Positions 55,578-64,000 of a stretch of DNA of 64,000 nucleotides are shown here, one piece after another. Below the pieces are notes generated by a model. The model was not told the DNA's origin, searched no databases, and saw only the letters and a program-made list of their open reading frames with translations. Source of the stretch: Ignavibacteria bacterium (lineage in GTDB: Bacteria; Bacteroidota; Ignavibacteria; Kapaibacteriales; Kapaibacteriaceae); contig CP054181.1 in assembly GCA_015709655.1 (NCBI GenBank), forward strand, positions 2,042,207 through 2,106,206, written 5' to 3'. The translations under genes and the position numbers were made by a program. Position 1 is the first letter of the stretch, and each line of letters starts with the position of its first letter.

Positions 55578-56927
55578 ATGAATAAAAACTCTTCCACCCG
55601 CACGACCATTTCACGCTTCGTCACATTGTTCCTTGTTGTGGCATGCGTTGTCGTAAGCCGCGCACAGGAGCCCACCCTGCCCATCATCTGGAGTTCCCAG
55701 TTGCCATGGTGCTGCGAGAAAGTCGTGGCAAACCCCGATGATGAATTTGTGTACTATAAGTACAGAAACTTCATCGGTCAGGTTCGAGCCTCCGATGGTA
55801 TGTTTCTCGACTCCATACTGGTTCCTGACGACTCGGTGATCAACATGGATGAGACTTACGGACTCTTTCATTTGCGTACGCGCTCACAGTTGATTGCTGT
55901 CGGTGACGGAATACCACGCTATGATGATAAGGTTCGCGGGATGATTCAGATCTATGATGTCCCACAGATGCGACACAATCGTTCAATTCTCATTCCGAAA
56001 TGGTGGCCGTATTCAAATCAAGGTTCTATAACCGGTCCATCTTGCATTAGCTCAGATGAACGGTACATCGCAATTACTGGCCGTCACGAGATTAACAGAA
56101 TCTATGTTTATGACCTTAACACTCGAGAAATGGTATGGATGCATGAGGGCATGGAACAGGAACAGCTCGGTGCATCGTTTACTCGCGACAGCAATCGTTT
56201 GATGATCTCGAAGTATGTTTTCAACCAAGGGGGAACGAGTGTGAGCTGTTGGGATCCGATTACAAATACGATGTTGTGGGAGAAAGTTATTACATCGAGA
56301 TTTAAAGAGTACAACCAATTCACGAATGATGGCAAACGAATAGTTGTCAACTACTCCGGTCACCTCGGAGTGTACACCTACCCGGAACTCACCACACTGT
56401 ACCGGTCGGATACTGATGCAGGAGATTTCATACCAAATGATGACGGGTCACTGATTCTGCTACGTTTCGGCGTGACAACAGGCACAAAGACTTTACGTGT
56501 TGAAACTGGAGACATAAAGACACTTGATTCTGTGGGTGTATTGTTGACGGCAGTGCCGAGTTGGAATCAAATGTATGTTGCCACAATACAAGCCATGGGA
56601 CGATTGTATAAGGTTAACGTTGATTGGTCCGTAGGAGTAAACGAAACCACCGACACCGTTCGGCAAACGATTTCACCCAATCCCTGCAACACCGAAACGC
56701 ACGTAACATTTTCGACGGCTGCTGCACAACCTGTGCTCATAACCGTGCATGACAGTTCGGGCCGACTACTTAGCAGACAATACGACAGTATGCTTGAGTC
56801 TGGAAATCACGTTGTTAATATCGATTGCAGCACACTGCCTGCTGGAATTTGCTTTGTGCGATTGGTTATTGGCTCAGAGACAACAACGCTTCCGCTCATG
56901 ATCGAGAAGGGAAGCGCCGTGAAATGA
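55578..56927 (+). CDS. T9SS cargo protein with beta-propeller-like body
   Basis: A 449-residue protein. The signal peptide (FVTLFLVVACVVVSRAQ) is followed by a body of WD40/YVTN-like strands (VVANPDDEFVYYKYRNFIGQVRASDG, YIAITGRHEINRIYVYDLNTREMVW, RLMISKYVFNQGGTSVSCWDPITNTMLW), probably a seven-bladed propeller. Residues 370-449 form a type-A sorting domain (ISPNPCNTETHVTFS, VHDSSGRLLSRQ, TLPAGICFVRLVIG). Its TGA overlaps the ATG of the next gene (ATGA), so both are coupled. Confidence 0.85.
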   Translation: MNKNSSTRTTISRFVTLFLVVACVVVSRAQEPTLPIIWSSQLPWCCEKVVANPDDEFVYYKYRNFIGQVRASDGMFLDSILVPDDSVINMDETYGLFHLRTRSQLIAVGDGIPRYDDKVRGMIQIYDVPQMRHNRSILIPKWWPYSNQGSITGPSCISSDERYIAITGRHEINRIYVYDLNTREMVWMHEGMEQEQLGASFTRDSNRLMISKYVFNQGGTSVSCWDPITNTMLWEKVITSRFKEYNQFTNDGKRIVVNYSGHLGVYTYPELTTLYRSDTDAGDFIPNDDGSLILLRFGVTTGTKTLRVETGDIKTLDSVGVLLTAVPSWNQMYVATIQAMGRLYKVNVDWSVGVNETTDTVRQTISPNPCNTETHVTFSTAAAQPVLITVHDSSGRLLSRQYDSMLESGNHVVNIDCSTLPAGICFVRLVIGSETTTLPLMIEKGSAVK

Positions 56928-58870
56928 AAACGCTTATCATAGTAACCATAGTGATGATAAGCATCATTGCCAGCGATTCAGCGCAGGACAGAGAAATCGG
57001 TAATGCCCGCGCTCGCATGACGACGGTTTTGGCTGCCTCAATTCCTGGGATCACTTATGCTGACTTGTTTAATACACGCTCCTTACCGGCATTAGGCTGG
57101 AATTGGGACACGCCAATCTCTCAGTTTAATGATCTTTCGTTTGCCCATACGCTGCATGTCGGATACCGCTATCCATGGACCGATGCAAACGGACTGATAA
57201 ACGGCTTTGGCACTAGGTTCAGAGACTCTTCTACCAACGACCCGAACCAGACAGTTTGGCTGTATCCTCATGTTGATGGTTCAAACGGCGAACTTGCTGA
57301 GAACAGCGCTGGTGGCGCAGAAGAGGTAAAGTGCCTGCGGTATGACCCAGAGATCAACGTGTCGCTGACGAACTTCACTCCTACGGCAAGTGCCAGTCCC
57401 GGAGCGGTGTTCGGATTCCGATACAAGAACGCAAGCGTAACAAATGCGAACTCTCGCATTTCCCTTGAAGCTGCTGATTATCTGGATGACGATACAACAC
57501 TGGTGTTGGCTGATGTGTGGCCCGACAGCGCCATGATGCAACGTTTTCAAAATGGAGATTTTAACGGCACACAAGATCAGGATCGTTCCGGCCGTCAGAT
57601 GCTCCTCTCTGTTAATCTCAGACGTGCCGCAGGTAGTTCTTCAACGCAAGACACCATGCCGATCGCCATCCTCAGGCTGAAATACCACACATTCGCTGAC
57701 GCTCAGGGTATCGTTGATTCGGGGTACGTGTTCATCGACTCGCTGCTCGATCCGAACGATGTTATTCTATTGAATGCCAACGATCCATCGTACGGACAAA
57801 CGTGCGATTATGTCGCTGCGCCGGCACTGAACACGACATTTACAATCAGACGTCACCACCTGCCTGCCACAGGAGACAGAAACCTGAGTGCGTGGATAAA
57901 TTTTCCGTTTAAGCGACAGCCAACAGGTAATCGCCCTCTGACTCACCTATATGGAAGGGACAATTCAGAGACAAGCGATTACATTCGAACACTTGATATA
58001 GAAGTGTACTATGTGACGAACGCTAACGACACATCGGACACGGACGTTGAAATTGATTGGATCAAACTTGAAACACCGCATGCGCGGGATTACCTGTCGG
58101 GACTGGATTCAGCAGCGTTTTTGGATGAGCATGTTGAATTCATGCAGGATCTCAACAGGTTTAACACCGAGGCTAATAGAACATTCAGAATTGACTCGTG
58201 GTATGCACACGACGAAGCCATGATGATGTACTGGGAAGGATGGCGTCATTTTAACCGACTCCTCGATTCCAATTCCATTTCCGAAATCGGATGCGACTAT
58301 GCCCGACACCTTGTGCACAAGGTTGGCGTTCGGCGTTTGTGGCAAGGAACTACCGGCGGTCCAACGGCCGCAGCAACGCCATATTATCGTTTCGGGTATA
58401 TGGACAACGGTGGCAATCCATTTATTCCGAACGAATTCCTTGGGTACCGTCTCGGAACCGAAATGCAAGAAGAGCATTGGCCCCAACAACATGAGGGAGG
58501 AACTGCACAATTCGTGCACGTGGACTATGATACCCACTGGGGCGACAAGCCGTCTGCGTCAGAACCCGGAAAGTTCTCCGTTGAGCTGCCAATCCCAGAC
58601 ACGCTCTATGACGATGCAGTTGTAAGCGCAAATCTACATCCGATTGGTACTTCGCCGCTAACCAATATTGAAGCCTATCTCTGGCGCTACTTCATTCGGA
58701 TCATCTTTTTCTACATGAAATTCCGTGGATTGCCAACTTGTGGACGTATGGCTACTGGACACAGCGCGATACAGCACGCAATGCCGTCATTCAGGAGCAA
58801 CGCGTGCCAACCGGTTCGGAAGTGTACCTCCATGCTTTTGAACAACTGGCTCTTGGTGCCAAGGGGCTGA
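56924..58870 (+). CDS. very large T9SS protein, 5' part before a frameshift
   Basis: The ATG at 56924 overlaps the previous stop. A signal peptide (IIVTIVMISIIASDSAQ) is followed by about 580 residues of unrecognised sequence (GYRYPWTDANGLINGFGTRF...WYAHDEAMMMYWEGWRHFNRLLD). From about codon 595 (after RYFIRIIFF) the frame turns into non-protein-like sequence and stops at 58870, while the coding sense continues one frame away from about 58711. A single missing T in the T5 run at 58706-58710 would restore one product of about 1,780 residues. This is therefore the 5' half of one gene. No enzyme motif is visible. Confidence 0.8.
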   Translation: MKTLIIVTIVMISIIASDSAQDREIGNARARMTTVLAASIPGITYADLFNTRSLPALGWNWDTPISQFNDLSFAHTLHVGYRYPWTDANGLINGFGTRFRDSSTNDPNQTVWLYPHVDGSNGELAENSAGGAEEVKCLRYDPEINVSLTNFTPTASASPGAVFGFRYKNASVTNANSRISLEAADYLDDDTTLVLADVWPDSAMMQRFQNGDFNGTQDQDRSGRQMLLSVNLRRAAGSSSTQDTMPIAILRLKYHTFADAQGIVDSGYVFIDSLLDPNDVILLNANDPSYGQTCDYVAAPALNTTFTIRRHHLPATGDRNLSAWINFPFKRQPTGNRPLTHLYGRDNSETSDYIRTLDIEVYYVTNANDTSDTDVEIDWIKLETPHARDYLSGLDSAAFLDEHVEFMQDLNRFNTEANRTFRIDSWYAHDEAMMMYWEGWRHFNRLLDSNSISEIGCDYARHLVHKVGVRRLWQGTTGGPTAAATPYYRFGYMDNGGNPFIPNEFLGYRLGTEMQEEHWPQQHEGGTAQFVHVDYDTHWGDKPSASEPGKFSVELPIPDTLYDDAVVSANLHPIGTSPLTNIEAYLWRYFIRIIFFYMKFRGLPTCGRMATGHSAIQHAMPSFRSNACQPVRKCTSMLLNNWLLVPRG

Positions 58871-61800
58871 TGACCTTCTACTGTGTTTCCCGCTTCCAGT
58901 GCACTACGCCTCTCCCGCCAACATCACCTGACATTGGTGACATCCCCATCGGAGTTACCAGCCTTGCAAATGTCAATCTTGGTATTCAAACAGTACCGAC
59001 AACCACTGGCTACGATTTCATTCGCGACCCGGGTCTGGGAACGGATTTCTTTGACGCAGATACTGCAAATGAACCTACACGGCTCACATACTATTTTCTC
59101 GATGACAACGGTGATGTGAATTTGGACCTCTTTTCTAACAATCTGGGAGTCGATCCTGATCGTTTGTATGCTGGTCGTGCGTCCATGAGGTTAGCGACGT
59201 ACAGGCTCTATCGTTATCTGCACGACGTTGGCCCAACGCTCGCAAATCTGGAATTGAGGGGATGGTGGGCAAAGGGATACAGGCAATGGCGTTTGGAAGA
59301 TAGTGTCGATATCGACGATTATTTCAAGCTGGATACAAATCTCAAGGTCGCTCACCCTTCCCGAGTGGGAGATTTTGGCTCAATCGATGCCGAAGATTAC
59401 GATTCTGTGTTTTGCGACGTGATGATCCACAAGCACAGAGATACGGCACTGACGGCACGATGGTTCTTTTCCGTCATGAATCGCAGGTCTGATCCGCGCA
59501 TACTGGAAAGTGGTGACTGGGTGTTTCGTTCCGAAACAGAATATGAAGATTTGCTTGCAGCAAACAGCATCGGCGAGTACGACCAACGAGGCGCTCGCGA
59601 GATTAGGCTTCCATTCAATTACGAAGCTCAGGGGAGTGGCACCGCGATTAATCTGCATGTCACGGAACTTGTCCCTGATACTGCGGTCGGCATCGACACA
59701 GTAATTGGAGCACACGCAACGCTGGCCATACGACTTCGACCCGGGCAGGCAAAGTTTTTCCGGGTCGTACCAATTCCTGCATCCAGCACGCAAGGCACAG
59801 GCTTCCTTGCTCATTCCAACCAGCGTAAGATCGTTGCGTTTCCGGTTCTAGACACGATGGTAACTGCGGCGGAACTGGAAGACGACGGTGATACGGTTCG
59901 CACATGGTTGCGTATGGTTGTTGGAGATACTATGCGATATCACAGAGTGTATCATAAACGCAAGGATACGACTCTACCTGAAGGCGGGCCATTGACCGTT
60001 TGGTATCAGCACAGCAGCCCGTTAGTTCATACAGATACTCTGCCAACAGGTACAGCTCGTTATGCATTCGACGCATCAACCGTTACGTGGGAGAATCCCG
60101 TGAACATAAGCAGCCGTGTTCTGTATCAGCCACCCGGCGCAGACTCGGCTACTATAATGGATTTGAGTTGTGGCTTTCCTGCACTCGTTGTTAGGGTTGA
60201 CACCTTTGCAATGACTCGTATCGCAAAAGTGTATGTTGTGTTTGGCTGTGAGTATGATGCCACTGAACAAAATCCCAAGGTTCTTGTGTGCGAAAGCGTT
60301 ATTCCTGCCGACGCAACGAGTGATGAGCAGGCTGCGTTTTATGCTAATGATTACTCTGCCGTGCTCGATGTAACACCCGTAACGTTTGTCGGAATGGTTA
60401 CACAGGCAAATTTCCTTGAACACTGGGGAACTCCGATGATCAATGCCTCGCAGTCAGGTAACTACTACTGCTGGTCGCACGAAGCCAACGGTATCGGTGC
60501 TGGCTTAAAGGAACCACATCGAAGGACGTTTCTAGGTGGCCAAACAGAATATATCCGTGCCTATAACGGAATGATTTGCACGCACCCTTCAATGCATTCT
60601 TACTCGCGCCTGCACATCGGTGAGGATGATGCAGGACTTGTATGGCAAGAAGGGGCAGATCCTCTGTTCGGCAACTTCATTCTGTACACACGATTGAAGC
60701 ATGACGCTAACAACAACATCTATCACGAGCTGTGCGCAGACCCAACGCCCACTGAAGAAGAAAACAATATCATTCTTCCGACGGATGGGACGATTGCACA
60801 ACTGACCGATATCTATATCGACATAGAAGAAGCAAACGACGTTGCTCATCATGCGTTCCCGCTGCTGTACAGGCAAATGTCGGATTGGGACTTGACAGGC
60901 GAGAACAAGTTCTACTATCTCGGCATCAACAACATCAAAGCCGAACGAGCGTATTGGCAAACACTACCCACAATTAATTACCCAAGATGGGTAATCGCAA
61001 GGCGTGTGTTTGACGTCCGCGAGTGGACGAGCAGTTGGTTTGGAGGTAACGACACACTTTGGTCTCGTACGGCTAACTTCATTTTCTCTGATGATTATCA
61101 CCTTCGCGGTCCTGATGCAACACAGGGAGAACAATGGGGCGAGTGGGGATCTGATCCTGAGTATGCCTCTTGGGATTACGACGATTCAACATCGGTACTG
61201 GAGTTTTGGTCCGAGACATCAGACACGGATCTAATGCCCATGTTATGGAGTATGACGCTAAGCTGGGAGCTGTACGGAACGGATACGGATTACGATCATG
61301 CAGATCTCGTAGCAGACGGCTCGGTACGACTCCTCAACCACATCGGAAAATATCCACATTTAGCGTCGCGGTATTCCATGACAGGAGTGAACAACCGTGG
61401 CTGGCAACGCAACCGTAGAATCTTCAACCGAACCGACGGTACATGGCCTGCTTATGTACATGCCCCTTCACTCGTAACATCATCTGAGTATTTCTACAAG
61501 CAGGGCACACAACGAACACCACAAGCCTTACGCTACGTTGGCTTCAGAGGTCCAGAAGGTTCGCCGCTCACAGGTCCTATCTATTTGCACAACAAGGAAG
61601 ATTGGCTAGCGTTCAAACCTTCAAAGTTCGACGATCAAAAGGCACCGCTGGAATACTCCTGCGATTGGCTTGGCTTACCGGATGTCGGTCACATCACCGT
61701 TTCAACGAAAGCCGCTGGCGAAGAACTCGAAGCAGAATTGTGGGTGCAGCGTGAGAGCGACGGCGAAGTGATTAACATGAACACTATGGCAACGAATCAG

Positions 61801-62265
61801 AATGGTGAAACATGGCGAAGAGAATTTACTCTTTTGTCGTCTCCGGATGAGCGATACCGGTTCTTCATCGAACCGAACAAACAACACACTTCACCAGCAG
61901 AGGACATCGAAATCAGATTCGCAAAACGTGAAAGCAAGAACAAAGGAAGTGCCAACAGAACAATCATTGATTTGCGAAAGATGAAGGAGTTTTCTGCAAC
62001 AGACGAAGCAGATCTTATCGTATATCCCAACCCAGCACAAAACATGGTAACGATGGTGATCAATAATGGCCGAAGTGATGACAGAGATGCTAAGGTAGAA
62101 GTCGTGATTTCGAGTATCATTGGAGCAACGCAAGCGAGAATTACATGCCGCAACATTGATGTCCTTACAGTCAATGTTGAAACGTGGACCGTCGGCACTT
62201 ACCTTGTGTTAGTCAATACTTCCAATGGTGTCGTCCTCACTTCGAGTTTTAGTGTCGTGCGATAG
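58738..62265 (+). CDS. very large T9SS protein, 3' part after the frameshift
   Basis: The frame is protein-like from about 58711 (HEIPWIANLWTYGYWTQRD), before the first possible start (TTG 58738), and has no ribosome binding site of its own. About 1,180 residues continue the preceding fragment: ELRGWWAKGYRQWRLEDSVDID, WFFSVMNRRSDPRILESGDWVF, HHAFPLLYRQMSDWDLTGENKFYY. The last 80 residues form a type-A sorting domain (VYPNPAQNMVTMVINN, VISSIIGATQARIT, TWTVGTYLVLVNTSNG, final FSVVR). The function is unknown. The two fragments should be treated as one disrupted or mis-sequenced gene, 56924-62265. Confidence 0.8.
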   Translation: MWTYGYWTQRDTARNAVIQEQRVPTGSEVYLHAFEQLALGAKGLMTFYCVSRFQCTTPLPPTSPDIGDIPIGVTSLANVNLGIQTVPTTTGYDFIRDPGLGTDFFDADTANEPTRLTYYFLDDNGDVNLDLFSNNLGVDPDRLYAGRASMRLATYRLYRYLHDVGPTLANLELRGWWAKGYRQWRLEDSVDIDDYFKLDTNLKVAHPSRVGDFGSIDAEDYDSVFCDVMIHKHRDTALTARWFFSVMNRRSDPRILESGDWVFRSETEYEDLLAANSIGEYDQRGAREIRLPFNYEAQGSGTAINLHVTELVPDTAVGIDTVIGAHATLAIRLRPGQAKFFRVVPIPASSTQGTGFLAHSNQRKIVAFPVLDTMVTAAELEDDGDTVRTWLRMVVGDTMRYHRVYHKRKDTTLPEGGPLTVWYQHSSPLVHTDTLPTGTARYAFDASTVTWENPVNISSRVLYQPPGADSATIMDLSCGFPALVVRVDTFAMTRIAKVYVVFGCEYDATEQNPKVLVCESVIPADATSDEQAAFYANDYSAVLDVTPVTFVGMVTQANFLEHWGTPMINASQSGNYYCWSHEANGIGAGLKEPHRRTFLGGQTEYIRAYNGMICTHPSMHSYSRLHIGEDDAGLVWQEGADPLFGNFILYTRLKHDANNNIYHELCADPTPTEEENNIILPTDGTIAQLTDIYIDIEEANDVAHHAFPLLYRQMSDWDLTGENKFYYLGINNIKAERAYWQTLPTINYPRWVIARRVFDVREWTSSWFGGNDTLWSRTANFIFSDDYHLRGPDATQGEQWGEWGSDPEYASWDYDDSTSVLEFWSETSDTDLMPMLWSMTLSWELYGTDTDYDHADLVADGSVRLLNHIGKYPHLASRYSMTGVNNRGWQRNRRIFNRTDGTWPAYVHAPSLVTSSEYFYKQGTQRTPQALRYVGFRGPEGSPLTGPIYLHNKEDWLAFKPSKFDDQKAPLEYSCDWLGLPDVGHITVSTKAAGEELEAELWVQRESDGEVINMNTMATNQNGETWRREFTLLSSPDERYRFFIEPNKQHTSPAEDIEIRFAKRESKNKGSANRTIIDLRKMKEFSATDEADLIVYPNPAQNMVTMVINNGRSDDRDAKVEVVISSIIGATQARITCRNIDVLTVNVETWTVGTYLVLVNTSNGVVLTSSFSVVR

Positions 62266-62541
62266 CAAGTAGCTACTACGAACCACATCCTTTGGTTTTG
62301 CCAGAGTGCGTGGCTATACTGACTGAAGGGGCTGGAACTGGATGTTGACATAATTTGTTTTTTGTGAGTATAGGTTGGGCTAACCTCCGTTTTTTAGGCG
62401 GACTCCTAATTGTCAGTCGATTGAAAAGTTAGTTAGTTGTTTCATCACTGTTAGTGTTAGTGGTTATGATCCGTTCGGTGCTAGGTGCGTGGAACAATTG
62501 GATGTTTGATCATATTCATTGCACAAGTATTGCATTTGCAT

Positions 62542-62771
62542 CACACTCCTTGTCCCTCACACCACTACCCTTTAGCAATTGCTCTTCGAAGTTCAACGCA
62601 TCACGTAGAGGCCGTCAGCTCGCGGCCTGGAACAAGTGTGCGGATAGTGGTGTTGTACGCGGTGGTGGAGGCGGGGGTGGGGCCCAGAGCGAAGCGACGG
62701 GCTTGGAGTGCGCAGAACGTGCGGACGTTGCCGTGGCAGATGAGTAAGAGGTTCGGACGTTGCTGTGGTAG
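62542..62771. repeat. dispersed long repeat, copy B
   Basis: About 230 bases matching the second part of copy A, from the CACCACTACC / TTAGCAATTGCTCT segment to GACGTTGC. It is more diverged than copy C. Confidence 0.8.
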
Positions 62772-62784
62772 GTACGCAGGCACT

Positions 62785-63049
62785 ATGCAAATATCGCATA
62801 ACGCTTGCACATAAGGACGTAGTGAAATTGCGAAATGAACTTCCGTTGCGTCACACTCCACGTCCATCACACCACTATCCCTTAGCAATTGCTCTGGTGT
62901 TTATACAAACGCATGCAGAGGCCGTCAGCTCGCGGCCTGGAAGGAGTGCGTGGATAGAGGTGTAGTATGCGGTGGCGGCGGCGGGGGTGGGGCCCGGAGC
63001 GTAGCGACGGGCTTGGAATGCGCAGAACGTGCGGACGTTGCCGTGGCAA
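62785..63049. repeat. dispersed long repeat, copy C (gap 62266-63488)
   Basis: About 265 bases, close to copy A from ATGCAAATATCGC to GACGTTGCCGTGG. Copies B and C are in direct orientation, 13 bases apart. The rest of the 1.2-kb gap has no supportable gene; a sigma70-like TTGACA-N18-TATAGG at 62345-62374 has no gene behind it. Confidence 0.85.
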
Positions 63050-63422
63050 CGGAGTACGAACGCTTGGTTGTTAGTGTGTTAGATACGTAAGAGGTTCGGT
63101 CGTGGCCATGCTGTATAGTGGACCGCTTGGACGTTGCTAACTTGTTCAACAGAATGTTCGGTTGCTATTGTTGTGCGTACGTAGTAGAATACCGACACAA
63201 TGTTGTCCCTAGCTTGGTGGCTGCCCTTCTGTTAAGCTTGGTGATTGAGCTTGTCAAAGCCTGGGAGCCGCTTGTAGAATCTCAGTGACCATGTCGATCC
63301 CCAGGTACGGATCCACACACTCATAAGCCCCCTTCACCAACCAAACCGTTGAAACAGTTGCGTTGTATGCGTTTGGCAATCTATAAACACAACGGCATAG
63401 CAGCGTGTGGATAACTTTCGCT

Positions 63423-63440
63423 TGTGTGTGTGTGTGTGTG
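63423..63440. repeat. (TG)9 microsatellite upstream of a small secreted-protein gene
   Basis: Nine perfect TG dinucleotides ending 48 bases before the ATG at 63489, within reach of a promoter. Copy-number change could alter promoter spacing. Confidence 0.85.
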
Positions 63441-63488
63441 TAGATTAGTGTTTGAAGTATCGAACCTAAAACATTTTGGAGGTTTGCA

Positions 63489-63944
63489 ATGCGTAGGATT
63501 TTGTTTGTGTTTTTGACCTCAGCCATTTGCCATGTAACACCATCAATTTTGATCGGCGGCATAATTAATGTGGCTTACCATAAGGTGAATTCCAACGGTA
63601 GTAGGAATATGACGACTGACTTTAATGGTGGCATGTACTGCCCAAGTTCAGGTACCGACTGTGATATGGTAGTAACTACCGAGAACCCAGATGGATCGTA
63701 CACGACGGATGTTGTGTATCCATGTGGAATCTTAGTTCATGTGCCAGTTGGTTCGGTTCAATGGATAGGAGTGGAGGAAAGTGGATTTGGCTCTTTTGCA
63801 AACATGACCTTTCTTCCTGGCGAGTACACCCTGCAAATCACTCATAGTCCAACAGACCCTGCGTACAATTCGCTAACGGTTTCTTTAAATGGAGTTACCG
63901 CAGATTCAGAAGGCTGGATTCACGTTTTTGTTCCACATCCATAG
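63489..63944 (+). CDS. small secreted protein of unknown function
   Basis: A 151-residue protein with GGAGG six bases before the ATG. The N-terminus is hydrophobic (ILFVFLTSAICHVTPSILIGGII) and may be a signal peptide. The rest is beta-rich with two Cys in NGGMYCPSSGTDCDM and one in VYPCGILVHVPVG, then FLPGEYTLQITHSP near the end. No family was recognised. There is no full sorting domain. A further gene starts 19 bases downstream, so they may be co-transcribed. Confidence 0.65.
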   Translation: MRRILFVFLTSAICHVTPSILIGGIINVAYHKVNSNGSRNMTTDFNGGMYCPSSGTDCDMVVTTENPDGSYTTDVVYPCGILVHVPVGSVQWIGVEESGFGSFANMTFLPGEYTLQITHSPTDPAYNSLTVSLNGVTADSEGWIHVFVPHP

Positions 63945-63962
63945 TAACAGAGGCATTCAACT

Positions 63963-64000
63963 ATGAAAAACCATTGGCAACCACTACTCATCGTATTGCT
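63963..64000 (+). CDS. start of a further gene (cut by window end)
   Basis: ATG at 63963 with AGAGG 10-11 bases upstream; the 12 visible codons (MKNHWQPLLIVL) look like the start of a signal peptide. Nothing more can be said. Confidence 0.45.
   Translation, partial: MKNHWQPLLIVL

Noticed and set aside
58697..58720. Programmed -1 frameshift in the large T9SS gene
   Set aside because: The T5 run is not a standard slippery heptamer in this phase and no following pseudoknot is evident; a missing T is the simpler reading.
62345..62374. Sigma70-like promoter TTGACA-N18-TATAGG
   Set aside because: No gene follows on either strand, and other genes here show a different box.
1..64000. tRNA, rRNA, riboswitch or insertion sequence
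   Set aside because: I scanned the gaps for cloverleaf-like, switch-like and transposase signatures and saw none; a covariance-model search would be decisive.

Overview
The window looks like a chromosomal segment of a free-living bacterium of the FCB group, in or near Bacteroidota, Chlorobiota or Kapaibacteriota. Four lines of evidence support this. Several large secreted proteins end in type IX secretion (T9SS) type-A sorting domains. There is a DUF2723-type polytopic glycosyltransferase. Several genes are preceded by TAnnTTTG boxes, the Bacteroidota-type -7 promoter element. Transketolase is encoded as two half-genes. Clear GGAGG Shine-Dalgarno sites are also present, which argues for a deep-branching lineage rather than a classical Bacteroides. 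No tRNA, rRNA, CRISPR array, transposase or prophage gene was recognised. The assignment is inference from gene content only.

Layout. 1-3837 (-): the 5' part of a very large secreted IgGFc-binding-like protein with HYDIN-like beta domains. 4088-7464 (+): split transketolase and a CCA-adding tRNA nucleotidyltransferase. 7942-9065 (+): a small cassette (75-aa protein plus a Clp-fold SDH-family protease interrupted by an in-frame TAA) lying between two islands of short repeats. 9519-11903 (-): a lipoprotein with a papain-like peptidase signature. 12071-18998 (+): housekeeping genes: gamma-carbonic anhydrase, a small membrane protein, a MEMO1-family protein, rplM-rpsI, rpsB-tsf-pyrH-frr and queC. 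19232-34732 (+): a surface-protein cluster with a short T9SS protein, a 2,819-aa repetitive phage-tail-fibre-like protein, and several smaller relatives. 35318-39160 (+): DUF2723 glycosyltransferase and a rhomboid protease. 39277-49112 (-): three paralogous T9SS cargo proteins with beta-propeller-like repeats and Ig-like domains, plus a small membrane protein. 49313-51319: a Hc1-like DNA-binding protein, a secreted alpha/beta hydrolase and an unknown protein. 52093-54408 (-): a TPR-adenylate cyclase. 55007-62265 (+): secreted T9SS proteins, one of about 1,780 residues split by a frameshift. 62266-64000: dispersed repeats and two small secreted proteins.

Working together, the core genes form ordinary translation and nucleotide operons. 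Most of the rest is cell-surface biology: T9SS cargo, tail-fibre-like adhesins, an outer-membrane-type lipoprotein and a membrane glycosyltransferase that could decorate them.

The gaps between genes are unusually rich in repeats. A palindromic family (consensus near GTAGGGGCGACCCCACGTGG) occurs in six islands. A second, GC-rich hairpin family (CCCTCCC-AAACGCG stem) accompanies three of them. A third repeat of about 230-300 bp occurs three times between 54.4 and 63.1 kb. An octamer, AAGGGGCT, was counted by eye 22 times on the two strands, where about 2 are expected by chance.
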